From Bacteroides sp. (GTDB taxonomy: Bacteria > Bacteroidota > Bacteroidia > Bacteroidales > Bacteroidaceae): DNA of 56,865 nt. The notes under the pieces were generated by a model. It saw only the letters and a list, made by a program, of their open reading frames with translations, did no database searches and was not told the origin of the DNA. Position 1 is the first letter of the stretch. Every line of letters starts with the position of its first letter. The stretch is taken from positions 1 through 56,865 of the forward strand of contig DXLM01000003.1 in assembly GCA_019414725.1 (NCBI GenBank). Reading direction: 5' to 3'. Both the position numbers and the translations under genes were made by a program. Shown here piece after piece: positions 6,070 to 15,474 of this stretch.

Positions 6070-7605
6070 ATGTTGACATTAGTAATATTAACGGTTATCG
6101 CCTTTCTGATTGGAGGGGCACTTTCATATTGCTTTTTCAAGTATGGCTTGAAAGCGCGATATGATAAAATTATAAAGGAAGCGGAAACAGAAGCTGAGGT
6201 TATAAAGAAAAACAAACTTCTGGAAGTAAAAGAGAAATTCCTGAATAAAAAGGCTGATCTGGAAAAGGAAGTTGCTCTTCGTAATCAAAAAATTCAACAG
6301 GCAGAAAACAAGCTGAAACAGCGCGAAATGGTGCTGAACCAGAAAAATGAAGAGTTGCAGCGTAAACGCAACGAGAATGAAGCCATCAAGGAAAATCTGG
6401 ACGCACAGCTGGTTATCATTGAAAAGAAGAAAGAAGAATTAGATCAGTTACAATCACAGGAACGTGAGAAACTGGAAGCACTTTCAGGACTTTCTGCTGA
6501 AGAAGCAAAGGAACGTCTGGTAGAATCGTTGAAGGAAGAAGCCAAAACTCAGGCTCAATCTTACATCAATGACATTATGGATGATGCTAAGCTTACAGCA
6601 AACCGTGAAGCTAAACGTATCGTTATCCAGTCTATCCAGCGAGTTGCTACTGAAACTGCTATTGAAAACTCTGTAACGGTATTCCATATCGAATCAGATG
6701 AAATAAAAGGACGTATCATCGGTCGTGAAGGCCGTAACATCCGCGCGCTGGAAGCAGCAACCGGAGTAGAAATCGTTGTAGACGACACACCTGAAGCAAT
6801 CGTATTATCTGCATTCGACCCTGTCCGCCGTGAAATTGCACGTCTAGCCTTACATCAGTTGGTTACCGACGGACGTATTCATCCGGCACGCATCGAAGAA
6901 GTTGTTGCAAAAGTGCGTAAGCAAGTAGAAGATGAAATCATCGAAACAGGTAAACGTACTACAATCGACTTGGGTATTCATGGCCTGCATCCTGAACTGA
7001 TCCGTATCATCGGTAAGATGAAATATCGTTCTTCTTATGGACAGAATCTGTTGCAGCATGCACGCGAAACAGCCAACCTGTGTGCTGTCATGGCTTCGGA
7101 ACTGGGACTTAATCCGAAAAAAGCTAAACGTGCCGGATTGTTGCACGATATAGGTAAAGTACCTGATGAAGAACCAGAATTGCCACACGCACTGCTTGGT
7201 ATGAAGCTGGCTGAGAAATATAAGGAAAAACCTGATATCTGCAATGCTATCGGAGCTCACCACGATGAAGTAGAAATGACCAGCTTGCTGGCTCCTATCG
7301 TACAGGTATGTGATGCTATCTCTGGTGCACGTCCGGGAGCACGCCGCGAAATCGTAGAGGCTTACATCAAACGTTTGAACGATTTGGAACAGCTTGCAAT
7401 GTCTTATCCGGGTGTTACAAAAACTTACGCTATTCAGGCAGGTCGCGAGTTGCGCGTAATCGTCGGTGCAGACAAGATAGACGACAAACAAACAGAAAGC
7501 TTGTCTACTGAAATAGCTAAGAAGATTCAGGATGAAATGACTTATCCGGGACAGGTTAAGATTACAGTTATCCGTGAAACTCGTGCGGTTAGCTTCGCAA
7601 AATAA
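6070..7605 (+). CDS. rny: Ribonuclease Y
   Basis: The 511-residue protein has the full RNase Y plan. An N-terminal membrane anchor (MLTLVILTVIAFLIGGALSY) is followed by a long charged coiled coil (about residues 25-150), a KH RNA-binding domain (IIGREGRNIRALEAATGVEI, about residues 215-235) and an HD domain (HARETANLCAVMASELG, then LLHDIGKVPDEE and IGAHHDEVEM). The HD histidine-aspartate pair binds the catalytic metal for endonucleolytic mRNA cleavage at the inner membrane. The start at 6070 was chosen because the hydrophobic anchor begins there; an earlier in-frame ATG at 6034 lies inside the preceding terminator. Followed by its own terminator. Gene order after zapA is a familiar Bacteroidetes arrangement. 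Confidence 0.96.
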   Translation: MLTLVILTVIAFLIGGALSYCFFKYGLKARYDKIIKEAETEAEVIKKNKLLEVKEKFLNKKADLEKEVALRNQKIQQAENKLKQREMVLNQKNEELQRKRNENEAIKENLDAQLVIIEKKKEELDQLQSQEREKLEALSGLSAEEAKERLVESLKEEAKTQAQSYINDIMDDAKLTANREAKRIVIQSIQRVATETAIENSVTVFHIESDEIKGRIIGREGRNIRALEAATGVEIVVDDTPEAIVLSAFDPVRREIARLALHQLVTDGRIHPARIEEVVAKVRKQVEDEIIETGKRTTIDLGIHGLHPELIRIIGKMKYRSSYGQNLLQHARETANLCAVMASELGLNPKKAKRAGLLHDIGKVPDEEPELPHALLGMKLAEKYKEKPDICNAIGAHHDEVEMTSLLAPIVQVCDAISGARPGARREIVEAYIKRLNDLEQLAMSYPGVTKTYAIQAGRELRVIVGADKIDDKQTESLSTEIAKKIQDEMTYPGQVKITVIRETRAVSFAK

Positions 7606-7661
7606 ACAGCAAATAACCGAAAATGGAAATAAACTCCGGTTCTGTCAAACCGGAGTCGACA

Positions 7662-7714
7662 AAAAAACAAGTGCGGCAGCCTTCCTCTATTGGAAAGCTG
7701 CCGTACTTGTTTTT
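7662..7714 (+). terminator. Terminator after rny
   Basis: Stem around GTGCGGCAGC (7671-7680) and GCTGCCGTAC (7698-7707, one G-T pair) extended by flanking A and T runs. A smaller 9-bp hairpin (7633-7641 with 7648-7656) lies just upstream and may add to pausing. The 230 bases from here to 7948 hold nothing I recognise. Confidence 0.88.
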
Positions 7715-7948
7715 GAGCTACCAAAAGCTGTTTTCTAATTTCATTTCTGCTCTGATTGGGAAAGATTGAAAACAACTTTTGAAATTTCAAATATGCTTTT
7801 CTAACTTTTATATCTTTTACAAGAAAATAAGCACGTAAAAAAGGAAATGGTAGATATCCTACATGAAGGAAAGCTGGTATCAAAACCCCTCTTAATTTCC
7901 GACAAAGAACATCAGTATTGATACACTATAAAAAGCCTATACAGTTTT

Positions 7949-8794
7949 TTACAAGAACTGCCCCATGACTTTTTCTGCGCAAGCATAACCTTCTTCATAC
8001 AGACTGGTCAACTTCTTGATATCCTTCTCTATACGGTTGACTACAACCCGTTGTTCGGGACGGATTGCAATGATCCGACCTTCATCCTCCATCCGTTCAA
8101 TCATTTCCAACTGTTGATTATAAACCTGACAACGCCGGCTTAACACAACGCGCAACCTTGGATAACGTGTATAAATAAACCGTGGCACCCGAATATCCTT
8201 CTCCGATTTACGATACCCTCTGTTTCGTGTCAATACGACAACATTGCGTTCATATCCCTGCTCTATGGCACGCAGTACAGGTATCGAATCGACTATTCCT
8301 CCGTCCAACATCGGACGTCCGTCGACATACGTAATGGGACAAACATAAGGCAAGCTGCTCGAAGCTTTTGCTATCGCCAGCAGGCGTTCTTTATCTTTCT
8401 TTTCTTCCAGATAACAGGCACGTCCTGTCACACAGTTTGTTGTAACCATTTCAAACCGTGCCGGATTTTCATAATATGCCTGATAGTCGTACGGAAGCAA
8501 TTCTTCTGGAAAAATCTCGTACAATAGTTTTTGGTCTAGTATGCTATGCTGATACCACAAATACTTCAACCCGATATAATGATACTTTGCCATCATATCG
8601 ATATTGCTATATTTGGCACGTCCACGCTGATGCGACATGTAAGAAAGTCCGTTACATGCTCCAGCCGAAACACCAATACCATATGGAAACTCGATATGAT
8701 GATCCATGAAATAATCTAATACTCCGCAGGTAAAAACCCCACGCATGCCTCCTCCTTCAAGAACAAGGCCCATATTCTTCAAATCTAGTTTCAT
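7949..8794 (-). CDS. Patatin-like phospholipase family protein
   Basis: A 281-residue protein with the patatin fold. It shows the oxyanion loop LVLEGGGMRGVFTCGVLDYF, the nucleophile elbow GIGVSAGACNG (G-x-S-x-G) and the dyad aspartate in PMLDGGIVDSIP (D-G-G). These make a Ser/Asp acyl hydrolase, probably acting on lipids or other acyl esters. The C-terminal third is basic (RNRGYRKSEKDIRVPRF) and resembles the YjjU branch of patatin proteins. No signal peptide or membrane segment is seen. The start at 8794 (MKLDLKN) was chosen because the in-frame ATG at 8827 lies upstream of the -7 element. It is divergent from the aminopeptidase gene, with both promoters packed into about 120 bases. Confidence 0.9.
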   Translation of the reverse strand: MKLDLKNMGLVLEGGGMRGVFTCGVLDYFMDHHIEFPYGIGVSAGACNGLSYMSHQRGRAKYSNIDMMAKYHYIGLKYLWYQHSILDQKLLYEIFPEELLPYDYQAYYENPARFEMVTTNCVTGRACYLEEKKDKERLLAIAKASSSLPYVCPITYVDGRPMLDGGIVDSIPVLRAIEQGYERNVVVLTRNRGYRKSEKDIRVPRFIYTRYPRLRVVLSRRCQVYNQQLEMIERMEDEGRIIAIRPEQRVVVNRIEKDIKKLTSLYEEGYACAEKVMGQFL

Positions 8795-8816
8795 AACATA
8801 CAATAGTTTAGTTTCA

Positions 8817-8824
8817 CAAAGATA
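8817..8824 (-). promoter_or_regulatory. -7 element of the patatin-like gene
   Basis: Minus-strand TATCTTTG, 22 bases upstream of the ATG at 8794. Confidence 0.6.
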
Positions 8825-8868
8825 CATTTTTTAGGAAAATGGTTAGGACATAATTCAATTTAATTTCC

Positions 8869-8876
8869 TACTTTTG
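8869..8876 (+). promoter_or_regulatory. -7 element of the aminopeptidase P gene
   Basis: TACTTTTG, about 40 bases upstream of the ATG at 8916. It is arranged back-to-back with the patatin promoter. Confidence 0.6.
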
Positions 8877-8915
8877 CAACACTTATTACAATAATTTCAC
8901 TTTAACAATTACAAT

Positions 8916-10310
8916 ATGTTCGAATCATCAGTATACCGCAATCGCCGTAAGGCACTTAGAGAGAAAGTCAGTAGTGGTATTATCCTGATACTGGGAAACA
9001 ATGAAGCCCCTGCCAATTATCCCGATAATACATATAAATTCCGTCAAGACAGCTCGTTCCTCTATTTCTTCGGACATTCACATCCCGGATATGCAGGAGT
9101 GCTGGACGTTGATGCTGAGGAAGATTATTTCTTCGGCGATGACGTAACGATGGACGACATTATCTGGATGGGCCCTCAACCCAGTGTAAAGGAACTGGGA
9201 GAACGTGTAGGAGTGAAAAAAAGTTTTCCGTTTGCACGACTGAAAGAAGTAGTAGGAAAGGCCATATCACAACGACGCAAGATTCACTTCCTGCCTCCTT
9301 ACCGCTACGACAACATGATGCTTCTGGAAGATTTGACCGGAATCCGTGCTTCCATGACCAGACAACATGCTTCATTGGAGCTGATAAAGGCTGTAGTAAG
9401 CCTGCGTTCAGTAAAAGAAGCATGCGAAATTGAGGAAATAGATAAAGCCTGCAACATCGGTTACGAAATGCATACGGCTGCCATGCGCCTGTGCAAACCG
9501 GGAGTTTCGGAACAATACATTGCCGGCATACTGGATGGTATTGCTGCATCATACGGAAATATGGTATCGTTTGCCACTATCCTTTCACAGAACGGACAGA
9601 CGCTTCACAATCATGACCACAGCCAGATTCTTCAGACAGGCCGTCTGATGCTGACTGATGCAGGTGCAGAAAGCGTTACCAACTACTGTTCCGACCATAC
9701 CCGAACCATACCTGTAGGCGGTAAATTTACTGACCGCCAGCGTGACGTGTACAGCATCGTACTGGCATGCCACGACCGTGCTTTGGAACTGGCTCGCCCG
9801 GGAGTAACTTACAAGTCTGTCCATCTGGATGTCTGCAAGGTGCTGGCTCAGGGATTGAAAGATCTTGGATTGATGAAAGGCAATGTAGATGATGCCGTAG
9901 CTGCAGGAGCTCATGCGCTGTTCATGCCTCACGGTCTGGGACATATGATGGGAATTGACGTTCACGACATGGAAGATTTAGGACAGTGCTACGTGGGTTA
10001 CGACGATGAAACTCGTCCTTCCGATCAGTTCGGACTGGCTTCTTTGCGTATGGGACGTCGCTTGCAGGAAGGCTTCGTCATCACAGACGAACCGGGATGC
10101 TATTTCATTCCGGCACTGATTGACAAATGGAGAGCAGAAAACATTAATACTGAATACCTGAATTTCGATGCTATAGACAAGTTCAAGGATTTCGGTGGCA
10201 TCCGTCTGGAAGATGATATTCTGATTACTCCGGAAGGTTCACGCTTTACCGGCGACAAGCGTATTCCTATTACTATCGAAGAAGTGGAAAAGATTATGAA
10301 TGAACAATAA
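8916..10310 (+). CDS. pepP: Xaa-Pro aminopeptidase (aminopeptidase P, M24 family)
   Basis: A 464-residue protein with an AMP_N-type N-terminal domain (about residues 1-140) and an M24 pita-bread catalytic domain. The dinuclear metal ligands are visible: Asp248 (MLTDAGAES), Asp260 (CSDHTRT), His in MPHGLGHMMG (His339/His343 region), Glu in TDEPGCYF and Glu in GGIRLEDD. It removes an N-terminal residue preceding proline in peptides, in the cytoplasm (no signal peptide). It is followed after 37 bases by the C1-family peptidase gene with no terminator between, so the two peptidases are probably cotranscribed. Confidence 0.93.
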   Translation: MFESSVYRNRRKALREKVSSGIILILGNNEAPANYPDNTYKFRQDSSFLYFFGHSHPGYAGVLDVDAEEDYFFGDDVTMDDIIWMGPQPSVKELGERVGVKKSFPFARLKEVVGKAISQRRKIHFLPPYRYDNMMLLEDLTGIRASMTRQHASLELIKAVVSLRSVKEACEIEEIDKACNIGYEMHTAAMRLCKPGVSEQYIAGILDGIAASYGNMVSFATILSQNGQTLHNHDHSQILQTGRLMLTDAGAESVTNYCSDHTRTIPVGGKFTDRQRDVYSIVLACHDRALELARPGVTYKSVHLDVCKVLAQGLKDLGLMKGNVDDAVAAGAHALFMPHGLGHMMGIDVHDMEDLGQCYVGYDDETRPSDQFGLASLRMGRRLQEGFVITDEPGCYFIPALIDKWRAENINTEYLNFDAIDKFKDFGGIRLEDDILITPEGSRFTGDKRIPITIEEVEKIMNEQ

Positions 10311-10347
10311 TAAATAAACAAATAATAATTTAACCCTAAAAGAAACA

Positions 10348-11544
10348 ATGAATAAACTTGTTGCGATTTTAGCTTTGGGTGTATGCTTCAGCAATGTATA
10401 TGCTAAAGGCCCCAAAAAGAACAAAGCTGAAGAAGAAGGCTTTGTGTTTACAACTGTAAAGGAAAACCCTATCACTTCTATCAAAGACCAGAACCAGTCA
10501 AGCACTTGCTGGTCGTTCTCAACACTGGGATTCCTCGAAGCAGAACTGTTGCGTGCAGGAAAGGGAGAATTCGATTTGTCTGAAATGTTTGTTGTACACA
10601 AAACAATGGAAGACCGTGCTGTAAACTATGTACGCTATCACGGTGACGCTTCTTTCTCTCCGGGTGGAAGCTTCGAAGATATCGTAGTTTGCTACGAAAA
10701 ATATGGTATGGTTCCTCAGGAAGCTATGCCGGGTATCATGTACGGCGATTCACTTCCTAACCATAACGAACTGGATGCTGTAGCTTCAGGTTATATGAAC
10801 GCTATCGCTAAAGGCGGATTGAAAAAGCTGTCTCCGGTTTGGAAAAACGGTATCAAGTCTATTTATGACACATATCTGGGAGAATGCCCGAAAGAATTTA
10901 CTTACAAAGGTAAGACTTATACTCCGAGAACATTTGCCGATGAAGTATTGGGTCTGAACATGGACGACTATGTTTCACTGACATCTTACTCTCATCATCC
11001 GTTCTACACTCAGTTCAATATCGAAGTACAAGACAACTGGCGTAATGCACTTTCATACAACTTGCCTATCGACGAACTGATGGCTGTTATGGAAAATGCA
11101 ATCAACACTGGCTATACTTTCGCATGGGGTGCTGATGTTAGTGAACAAGGCTTTACTCGTGATGGTGTAGCTGTATGTCCGGATGCAGAAAAAGGCGCTG
11201 AACTGACAGGCTCTGATATGGCACGTTGGTTAGGTATGAGCCAGGCAGACAAACGTAAAGAACTGACAAGCAAACCACTTCCTGAAATCACTGTTACTCA
11301 GGAAATGCGTCAGGAAGCTTTCGACAACTGGGAAACTACCGATGACCACGGAATGGTTATCTACGGTATTGCTAAAGACCAGAACGGAAAAGAATACTTC
11401 ATGGTAAAAAATTCATGGGGAACTGAAGGCAAGTACAAAGGTATCTGGTATGCATCAAAAGCATTTGCTGCTTACAAGACTATGAATATTTTGGTAAACA
11501 AGCATGCCATTCCTGCTGACATAGCTAAAAAATTGGGATTATAA
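10348..11544 (+). CDS. Secreted C1-family peptidase (bleomycin hydrolase/aminopeptidase C type)
   Basis: A 398-residue papain-fold peptidase with a signal peptide (MNKLVAILALGVCFSNVYA). The catalytic triad is complete: Cys54 in QNQSSTCWSFSTLGFLEAE, His334 in DDHGMVIYG and Asn355 in MVKNSWG. The length and the large insertion between Cys and His match the C1B group, whose members act as aminopeptidases; unlike cytoplasmic PepC this one is exported to the periplasm. It follows the Xaa-Pro aminopeptidase by 37 bases and is closed by a strong terminator, so the pair may form a peptide-degradation unit. Confidence 0.92.
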   Translation: MNKLVAILALGVCFSNVYAKGPKKNKAEEEGFVFTTVKENPITSIKDQNQSSTCWSFSTLGFLEAELLRAGKGEFDLSEMFVVHKTMEDRAVNYVRYHGDASFSPGGSFEDIVVCYEKYGMVPQEAMPGIMYGDSLPNHNELDAVASGYMNAIAKGGLKKLSPVWKNGIKSIYDTYLGECPKEFTYKGKTYTPRTFADEVLGLNMDDYVSLTSYSHHPFYTQFNIEVQDNWRNALSYNLPIDELMAVMENAINTGYTFAWGADVSEQGFTRDGVAVCPDAEKGAELTGSDMARWLGMSQADKRKELTSKPLPEITVTQEMRQEAFDNWETTDDHGMVIYGIAKDQNGKEYFMVKNSWGTEGKYKGIWYASKAFAAYKTMNILVNKHAIPADIAKKLGL

Positions 11545-11577
11545 TTAGTTAATATAGACCAATTATAAATAATTAAG

Positions 11578-11619
11578 CGGCTAATCTCCGAAAATAAATA
11601 GGAGATTAGCCGTTTTTTT
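11578..11619 (+). terminator. Terminator after the C1 peptidase gene
   Basis: Perfect 12-bp stem CGGCTAATCTCC (11578-11589) with GGAGATTAGCCG (11601-11612) followed by seven T. Confidence 0.95.
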
Positions 11620-11714
11620 CTTTCTTTTTTTCTAATTTTACAAATTGAATAACTAGGGTAAAAAAGCTTTTTGCCCGCGTCTGAAAAAGAAAAGAAAGAA
11701 AAAAATATATATAA

Positions 11715-13433
11715 ATGAATTACAAATGGAATTATCAACCTCCGACACTAGAACAGCGGGAAGCAGCTAGAGCACTGGCTAAAGATATAGGAATCAGCCC
11801 TATATTATGCCGGCTTCTCTTGGAAAGAGGAATAACCTCTACTGCCGAGGCCAAACGATTTTTCCGCCCTCAGCTCAACGAACTGCATGATCCGTTCCTT
11901 ATGAAGGACATGAGCATTGCAGTAGAACGACTGAACAAAGCTATGGGACGGAAAGAACGTATCATGGTGTATGGAGATTACGATGTAGACGGTACTACAG
12001 CAGTCGCATTGGTTTATAAATTCCTTCAACAGTTCTATTCGAACATCGATTACTACATCCCCGACCGTTACAACGAAGGGTATGGAGTATCGAAGAAGGG
12101 AGTGGATTATGCTGCTGAAACAGGCGTAAAGCTTATTATTGTATTAGACTGCGGTATCAAAGCCGTGGAAGAGATTACGTATGCCAAGGAAAAAGGCATC
12201 GACTTTATTATTTGCGACCATCATGTACCAGATGATGTGTTGCCGCCTGCTGTTGCCATATTGAACCCTAAGCGGTTTGATTCAACTTATCCGTACGATC
12301 ACCTCTCAGGATGCGGTGTCGGATTTAAGTTCATGCAGGCTTTTGCCATCAATAATGGAATCGAGTTTCATCAGCTCACCCCACTGCTCGATTTGGTTGC
12401 AGTAAGTATCGCCTCAGACATCGTACCTATAATGGGAGAAAACCGCGTGCTTGCCTATCATGGGCTGCGTCAGCTCAATTCTAATCCCAGTATCGGACTG
12501 AAAGCCATCATCGATGTTTGTGGTTTGTCCGAACGGGAAATCACGATGAGCGATATTGTCTTTAAAATAGGTCCCCGCATCAATGCATCCGGACGCATAC
12601 AAAACGGGAAGAAGGCAGTCGATTTGCTGATTGAGAAAGACTTTCAGGCAGCACTCGAAAAGAGCAACCAGATAAACCAGTTCAATGAGACTCGCAAAGA
12701 CCTGGACAAGAGCATGACCGAAGAAGCGAATAAGATTGTCGATCATCTGGAGAAACTGTCCGAACGCCGCTCCATCGTCATCTACAATGAAGCTTGGCAC
12801 AAAGGAGTTATCGGTATCGTAGCTTCCCGATTGACGGAAATCTATTACCGTCCAGCTGTGGTGCTGACACGTACAGACAACCTGGCAACAGGTTCTGCAC
12901 GATCGGTTTCAGGCTTCGATGTGTATAAAGCAATCGAACATTGCCGTGACTTGCTGGAAAACTTCGGAGGACATACGTATGCTGCGGGACTTTCCATGAA
13001 GATTGAAAACGTACCGGAGTTTACACGACGCTTCGAGCAATATGTAACCGATCATATCTTGCCGGAACAGACCAGTGCGACGATAGACATCGATGCCCAA
13101 CTGGATTTCCGCGACATCACACCGAAGTTTTTCTTCGATTTAAAGAAGTTTAATCCCTTCGGTCCGGATAATCCGAAACCCGTCTTCTCAACGCTGAATG
13201 TTTACGACTATGGAACAAGCAAGGTGGTGGGACGCGATCAGGAACACATCAAGCTGGAACTGGTAGACAACAAATCGAATAACGTGATGAACGGCATCGC
13301 TTTCGGACAAAGTTCGCAAGCACGTTACATCAAAACCAAGCAATCGTTCAATATCTGTTATACGATTGAAGAAAATACGCACAAACGTGGAGAAATCCAA
13401 TTACAGATAGAAGACATAAAGCCTTCTTTCTAA
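11715..13433 (+). CDS. recJ: Single-stranded-DNA-specific exonuclease RecJ
   Basis: A 572-residue RecJ. The DHH phosphoesterase motifs are clear: YGDYDVDGTTAVAL (motif I), VLDCGIK (motif II), ICDHHVPDD (motif III, DHH) and the later DHHA1 motif FGGHTYAAGLSMK. These residues hold two metal ions for 5'-to-3' degradation of single-stranded DNA in recombination (RecFOR pathway) and mismatch repair. The C-terminal OB region is present. It heads a DNA-repair pair with recQ 102 bases downstream, and the two functionally cooperate at gapped or broken DNA. The upstream 95 bases contain a short hairpin (11656-11676) but no clear TAnnTTTG. Confidence 0.96.
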   Translation: MNYKWNYQPPTLEQREAARALAKDIGISPILCRLLLERGITSTAEAKRFFRPQLNELHDPFLMKDMSIAVERLNKAMGRKERIMVYGDYDVDGTTAVALVYKFLQQFYSNIDYYIPDRYNEGYGVSKKGVDYAAETGVKLIIVLDCGIKAVEEITYAKEKGIDFIICDHHVPDDVLPPAVAILNPKRFDSTYPYDHLSGCGVGFKFMQAFAINNGIEFHQLTPLLDLVAVSIASDIVPIMGENRVLAYHGLRQLNSNPSIGLKAIIDVCGLSEREITMSDIVFKIGPRINASGRIQNGKKAVDLLIEKDFQAALEKSNQINQFNETRKDLDKSMTEEANKIVDHLEKLSERRSIVIYNEAWHKGVIGIVASRLTEIYYRPAVVLTRTDNLATGSARSVSGFDVYKAIEHCRDLLENFGGHTYAAGLSMKIENVPEFTRRFEQYVTDHILPEQTSATIDIDAQLDFRDITPKFFFDLKKFNPFGPDNPKPVFSTLNVYDYGTSKVVGRDQEHIKLELVDNKSNNVMNGIAFGQSSQARYIKTKQSFNICYTIEENTHKRGEIQLQIEDIKPSF

Positions 13434-13440
13434 ACAATAC

Positions 13441-13496
13441 ATAATGATGAATGAAGAACGGAAACTGATGCAGTAAGTTCTTTCATTCATCATTAT
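13441..13496 (+). terminator. Long hairpin between recJ and recQ
   Basis: Arms 13441-13459 and 13477-13496 are complementary over 19 pairs with one bulged base (core ATGATGAATGAA with TTCATTCATCAT), around a 17-base loop. It is followed by TCTTTC and not a pure T run, so it may be a weak terminator, an attenuator or an mRNA-stabilising structure inside a recJ-recQ transcript. Confidence 0.65.
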
Positions 13497-13535
13497 TCTT
13501 TCAAGACTTTCATTTATAACTTCTCATTCAACACC

Positions 13536-15431
13536 GTGGACTACAAAAGCATACTGAAACAATATTTGGGATACGACAGTTTTCGAGGTATCCAGGAAGA
13601 TATCATCAACAGTATAGGCAGCGGACGAGATACACTCGGACTGATGCCTACGGGAGGAGGAAAGTCTATTACCTTCCAAGTGCCTGCCCTCGCCCAACCT
13701 GGATTATGCCTGGTTGTCACCCCTCTTATTGCCCTGATGAAAGACCAGGTACGCAATCTGCGCGACCGGGGAATAAAAGCAATAGCTGTCTATTCGGGTA
13801 TGACGCGTGAAGAAATTGTCGTAGCACTGGAAAACTGCATCTTCGGCGATTATAAGTTTCTCTATATTTCGCCCGAACGACTGGACACGGAAATTTTCCA
13901 GACCAAGCTGAAAAGCATGAAGGTAAGTATGATTACCGTCGACGAATCACACTGTATATCTCAGTGGGGATATGATTTCCGTCCAGCCTACCTCAAGATC
14001 TCAGAAATCAGAAAACTGCTTCCAGGAGTACCAGTGCTTGCTCTTACAGCTACAGCCACGCCCGAAGTGGTAAAAGACATTCAGAAACGACTGGATTTCA
14101 GAGAAGAGAATGTTTTCCGGATGAGTTTTGAACGGAAAAATCTTGCCTATATCGTCCGCCGCACAGAAAACAAGGCTGAAGAACTTCTTCACATCCTGAC
14201 TAGCGTACAAGGTTCAGCCATTGTATATACACGCAACCGTAAAAAGACAAAAGAAGTATCTCAATTTCTGAATGAACAAGGTATTACTGCAACGTTCTAT
14301 CATGCAGGACTGAACAATGATACCAAAGACCAGCGTCAGAAGGGGTGGATAAACGGAGAGTTCAGAGTCATGGTAGCAACCAACGCATTCGGTATGGGTA
14401 TCGACAAGCCGGATGTACGACTGGTGGTACACATCGATTTTCCCGATTCTCCCGAAGCATATTTTCAGGAAGCGGGACGCGCCGGACGTGACGGACAGAA
14501 ATCGTACGCGGTACTGCTATACGCACGAAGTGATAAAACCTTATTGAACAAACGCATAGCCGATACTTTTCCGGAAAAGGAATACATCCGTCAGGTTTAT
14601 GAGCACATCAATTATTATTATCAGATGGCAATGGGCGACGGACTTGGCTGTACGTATGCGTTTAATATAGATGAGTTTTGCCAGAACTTCAAGCATTTTC
14701 CTATCCGGGTAGATAGTGCGCTGAAGATTCTTACCCGGGCGGGATATCTGGAATATACCGACGAACAGGACAATGCCTCACGCCTGATGTTCACACTGCG
14801 GCGTGATGAACTGTATCGCATCCAGGAAAACAATCCCGATACAGAGAATCTGATTCGCATCATTCTGCGTTCGTACACCGGTCTGTTCAGCGATTATGCC
14901 TATATCAATGAAGAAACGCTTGCATTAAGAAGCGGACTTTCCCGTCAGCAGGTGTATGAAACACTGGTACTGCTCACCAAACGGCACATTTTGCATTATA
15001 TTCCGGGGAAGAAAACACCCTACATCATATATACACGCGAACGCCAGGAAAGTGAACGTATCGTACTGAACCGAGATGTTTACGAGGACCGGAAAGCCAG
15101 TTATGAGCAGCGAATCAAGGCCATGCTGGAATATGCCGATGCTGAAAACAAATGCCGGAGCCGCATACTTCTACAGTATTTTGGCGAGAAAAACGAACAC
15201 AACTGCGGATTGTGCGATGCCTGTCTGGCGAAACACTCCTCGGGACTGAAACATGGAGAATTTGAAGACATACGCAACCAGATAATGGACATTCTGCAAT
15301 CACCATGCTCCTCCCACGATCTGCTGGAAGCTCTTCCGGGAGATAAAGAAAAAAATACAAAAGCCTTATCATACCTACTTGCAGAAGAAGTGATCGGACA
15401 GGAGCACGGGAAACTATATATCTGCAAATGA
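13536..15431 (+). CDS. recQ: ATP-dependent DNA helicase RecQ
   Basis: A 631-residue RecQ with an SF2 helicase core: Walker A LMPTGGGKS, DExH box TVDESHCISQWGYDFRPAY, motif III ALTATATPEV, and motif VI QEAGRAGRDG. The RecQ-C-terminal zinc-binding cysteines follow in CRSRILLQYFGEKNEHNCGLCDACL, then a winged helix. The enzyme unwinds DNA 3'-to-5' in recombination and fork repair. The start is a GTG at 13536, chosen because it aligns with the family start (DYKSILKQYLGYDSFRGIQ) and no ATG lies nearby upstream. It probably shares a transcript with recJ; the bile-salt-hydrolase-like gene follows after 43 bases. Confidence 0.95.
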   Translation: MDYKSILKQYLGYDSFRGIQEDIINSIGSGRDTLGLMPTGGGKSITFQVPALAQPGLCLVVTPLIALMKDQVRNLRDRGIKAIAVYSGMTREEIVVALENCIFGDYKFLYISPERLDTEIFQTKLKSMKVSMITVDESHCISQWGYDFRPAYLKISEIRKLLPGVPVLALTATATPEVVKDIQKRLDFREENVFRMSFERKNLAYIVRRTENKAEELLHILTSVQGSAIVYTRNRKKTKEVSQFLNEQGITATFYHAGLNNDTKDQRQKGWINGEFRVMVATNAFGMGIDKPDVRLVVHIDFPDSPEAYFQEAGRAGRDGQKSYAVLLYARSDKTLLNKRIADTFPEKEYIRQVYEHINYYYQMAMGDGLGCTYAFNIDEFCQNFKHFPIRVDSALKILTRAGYLEYTDEQDNASRLMFTLRRDELYRIQENNPDTENLIRIILRSYTGLFSDYAYINEETLALRSGLSRQQVYETLVLLTKRHILHYIPGKKTPYIIYTRERQESERIVLNRDVYEDRKASYEQRIKAMLEYADAENKCRSRILLQYFGEKNEHNCGLCDACLAKHSSGLKHGEFEDIRNQIMDILQSPCSSHDLLEALPGDKEKNTKALSYLLAEEVIGQEHGKLYICK

Positions 15432-15474
15432 ACATATTTCTAATACCGATTGTTATATAAGAAAAACACTGAAT

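Noticed and set aside
7542..7883. 113-codon leftward frame across the end of rny
   Set aside because: It overlaps the rny 3' end and spans its terminator, has no promoter and no recognisable domain.
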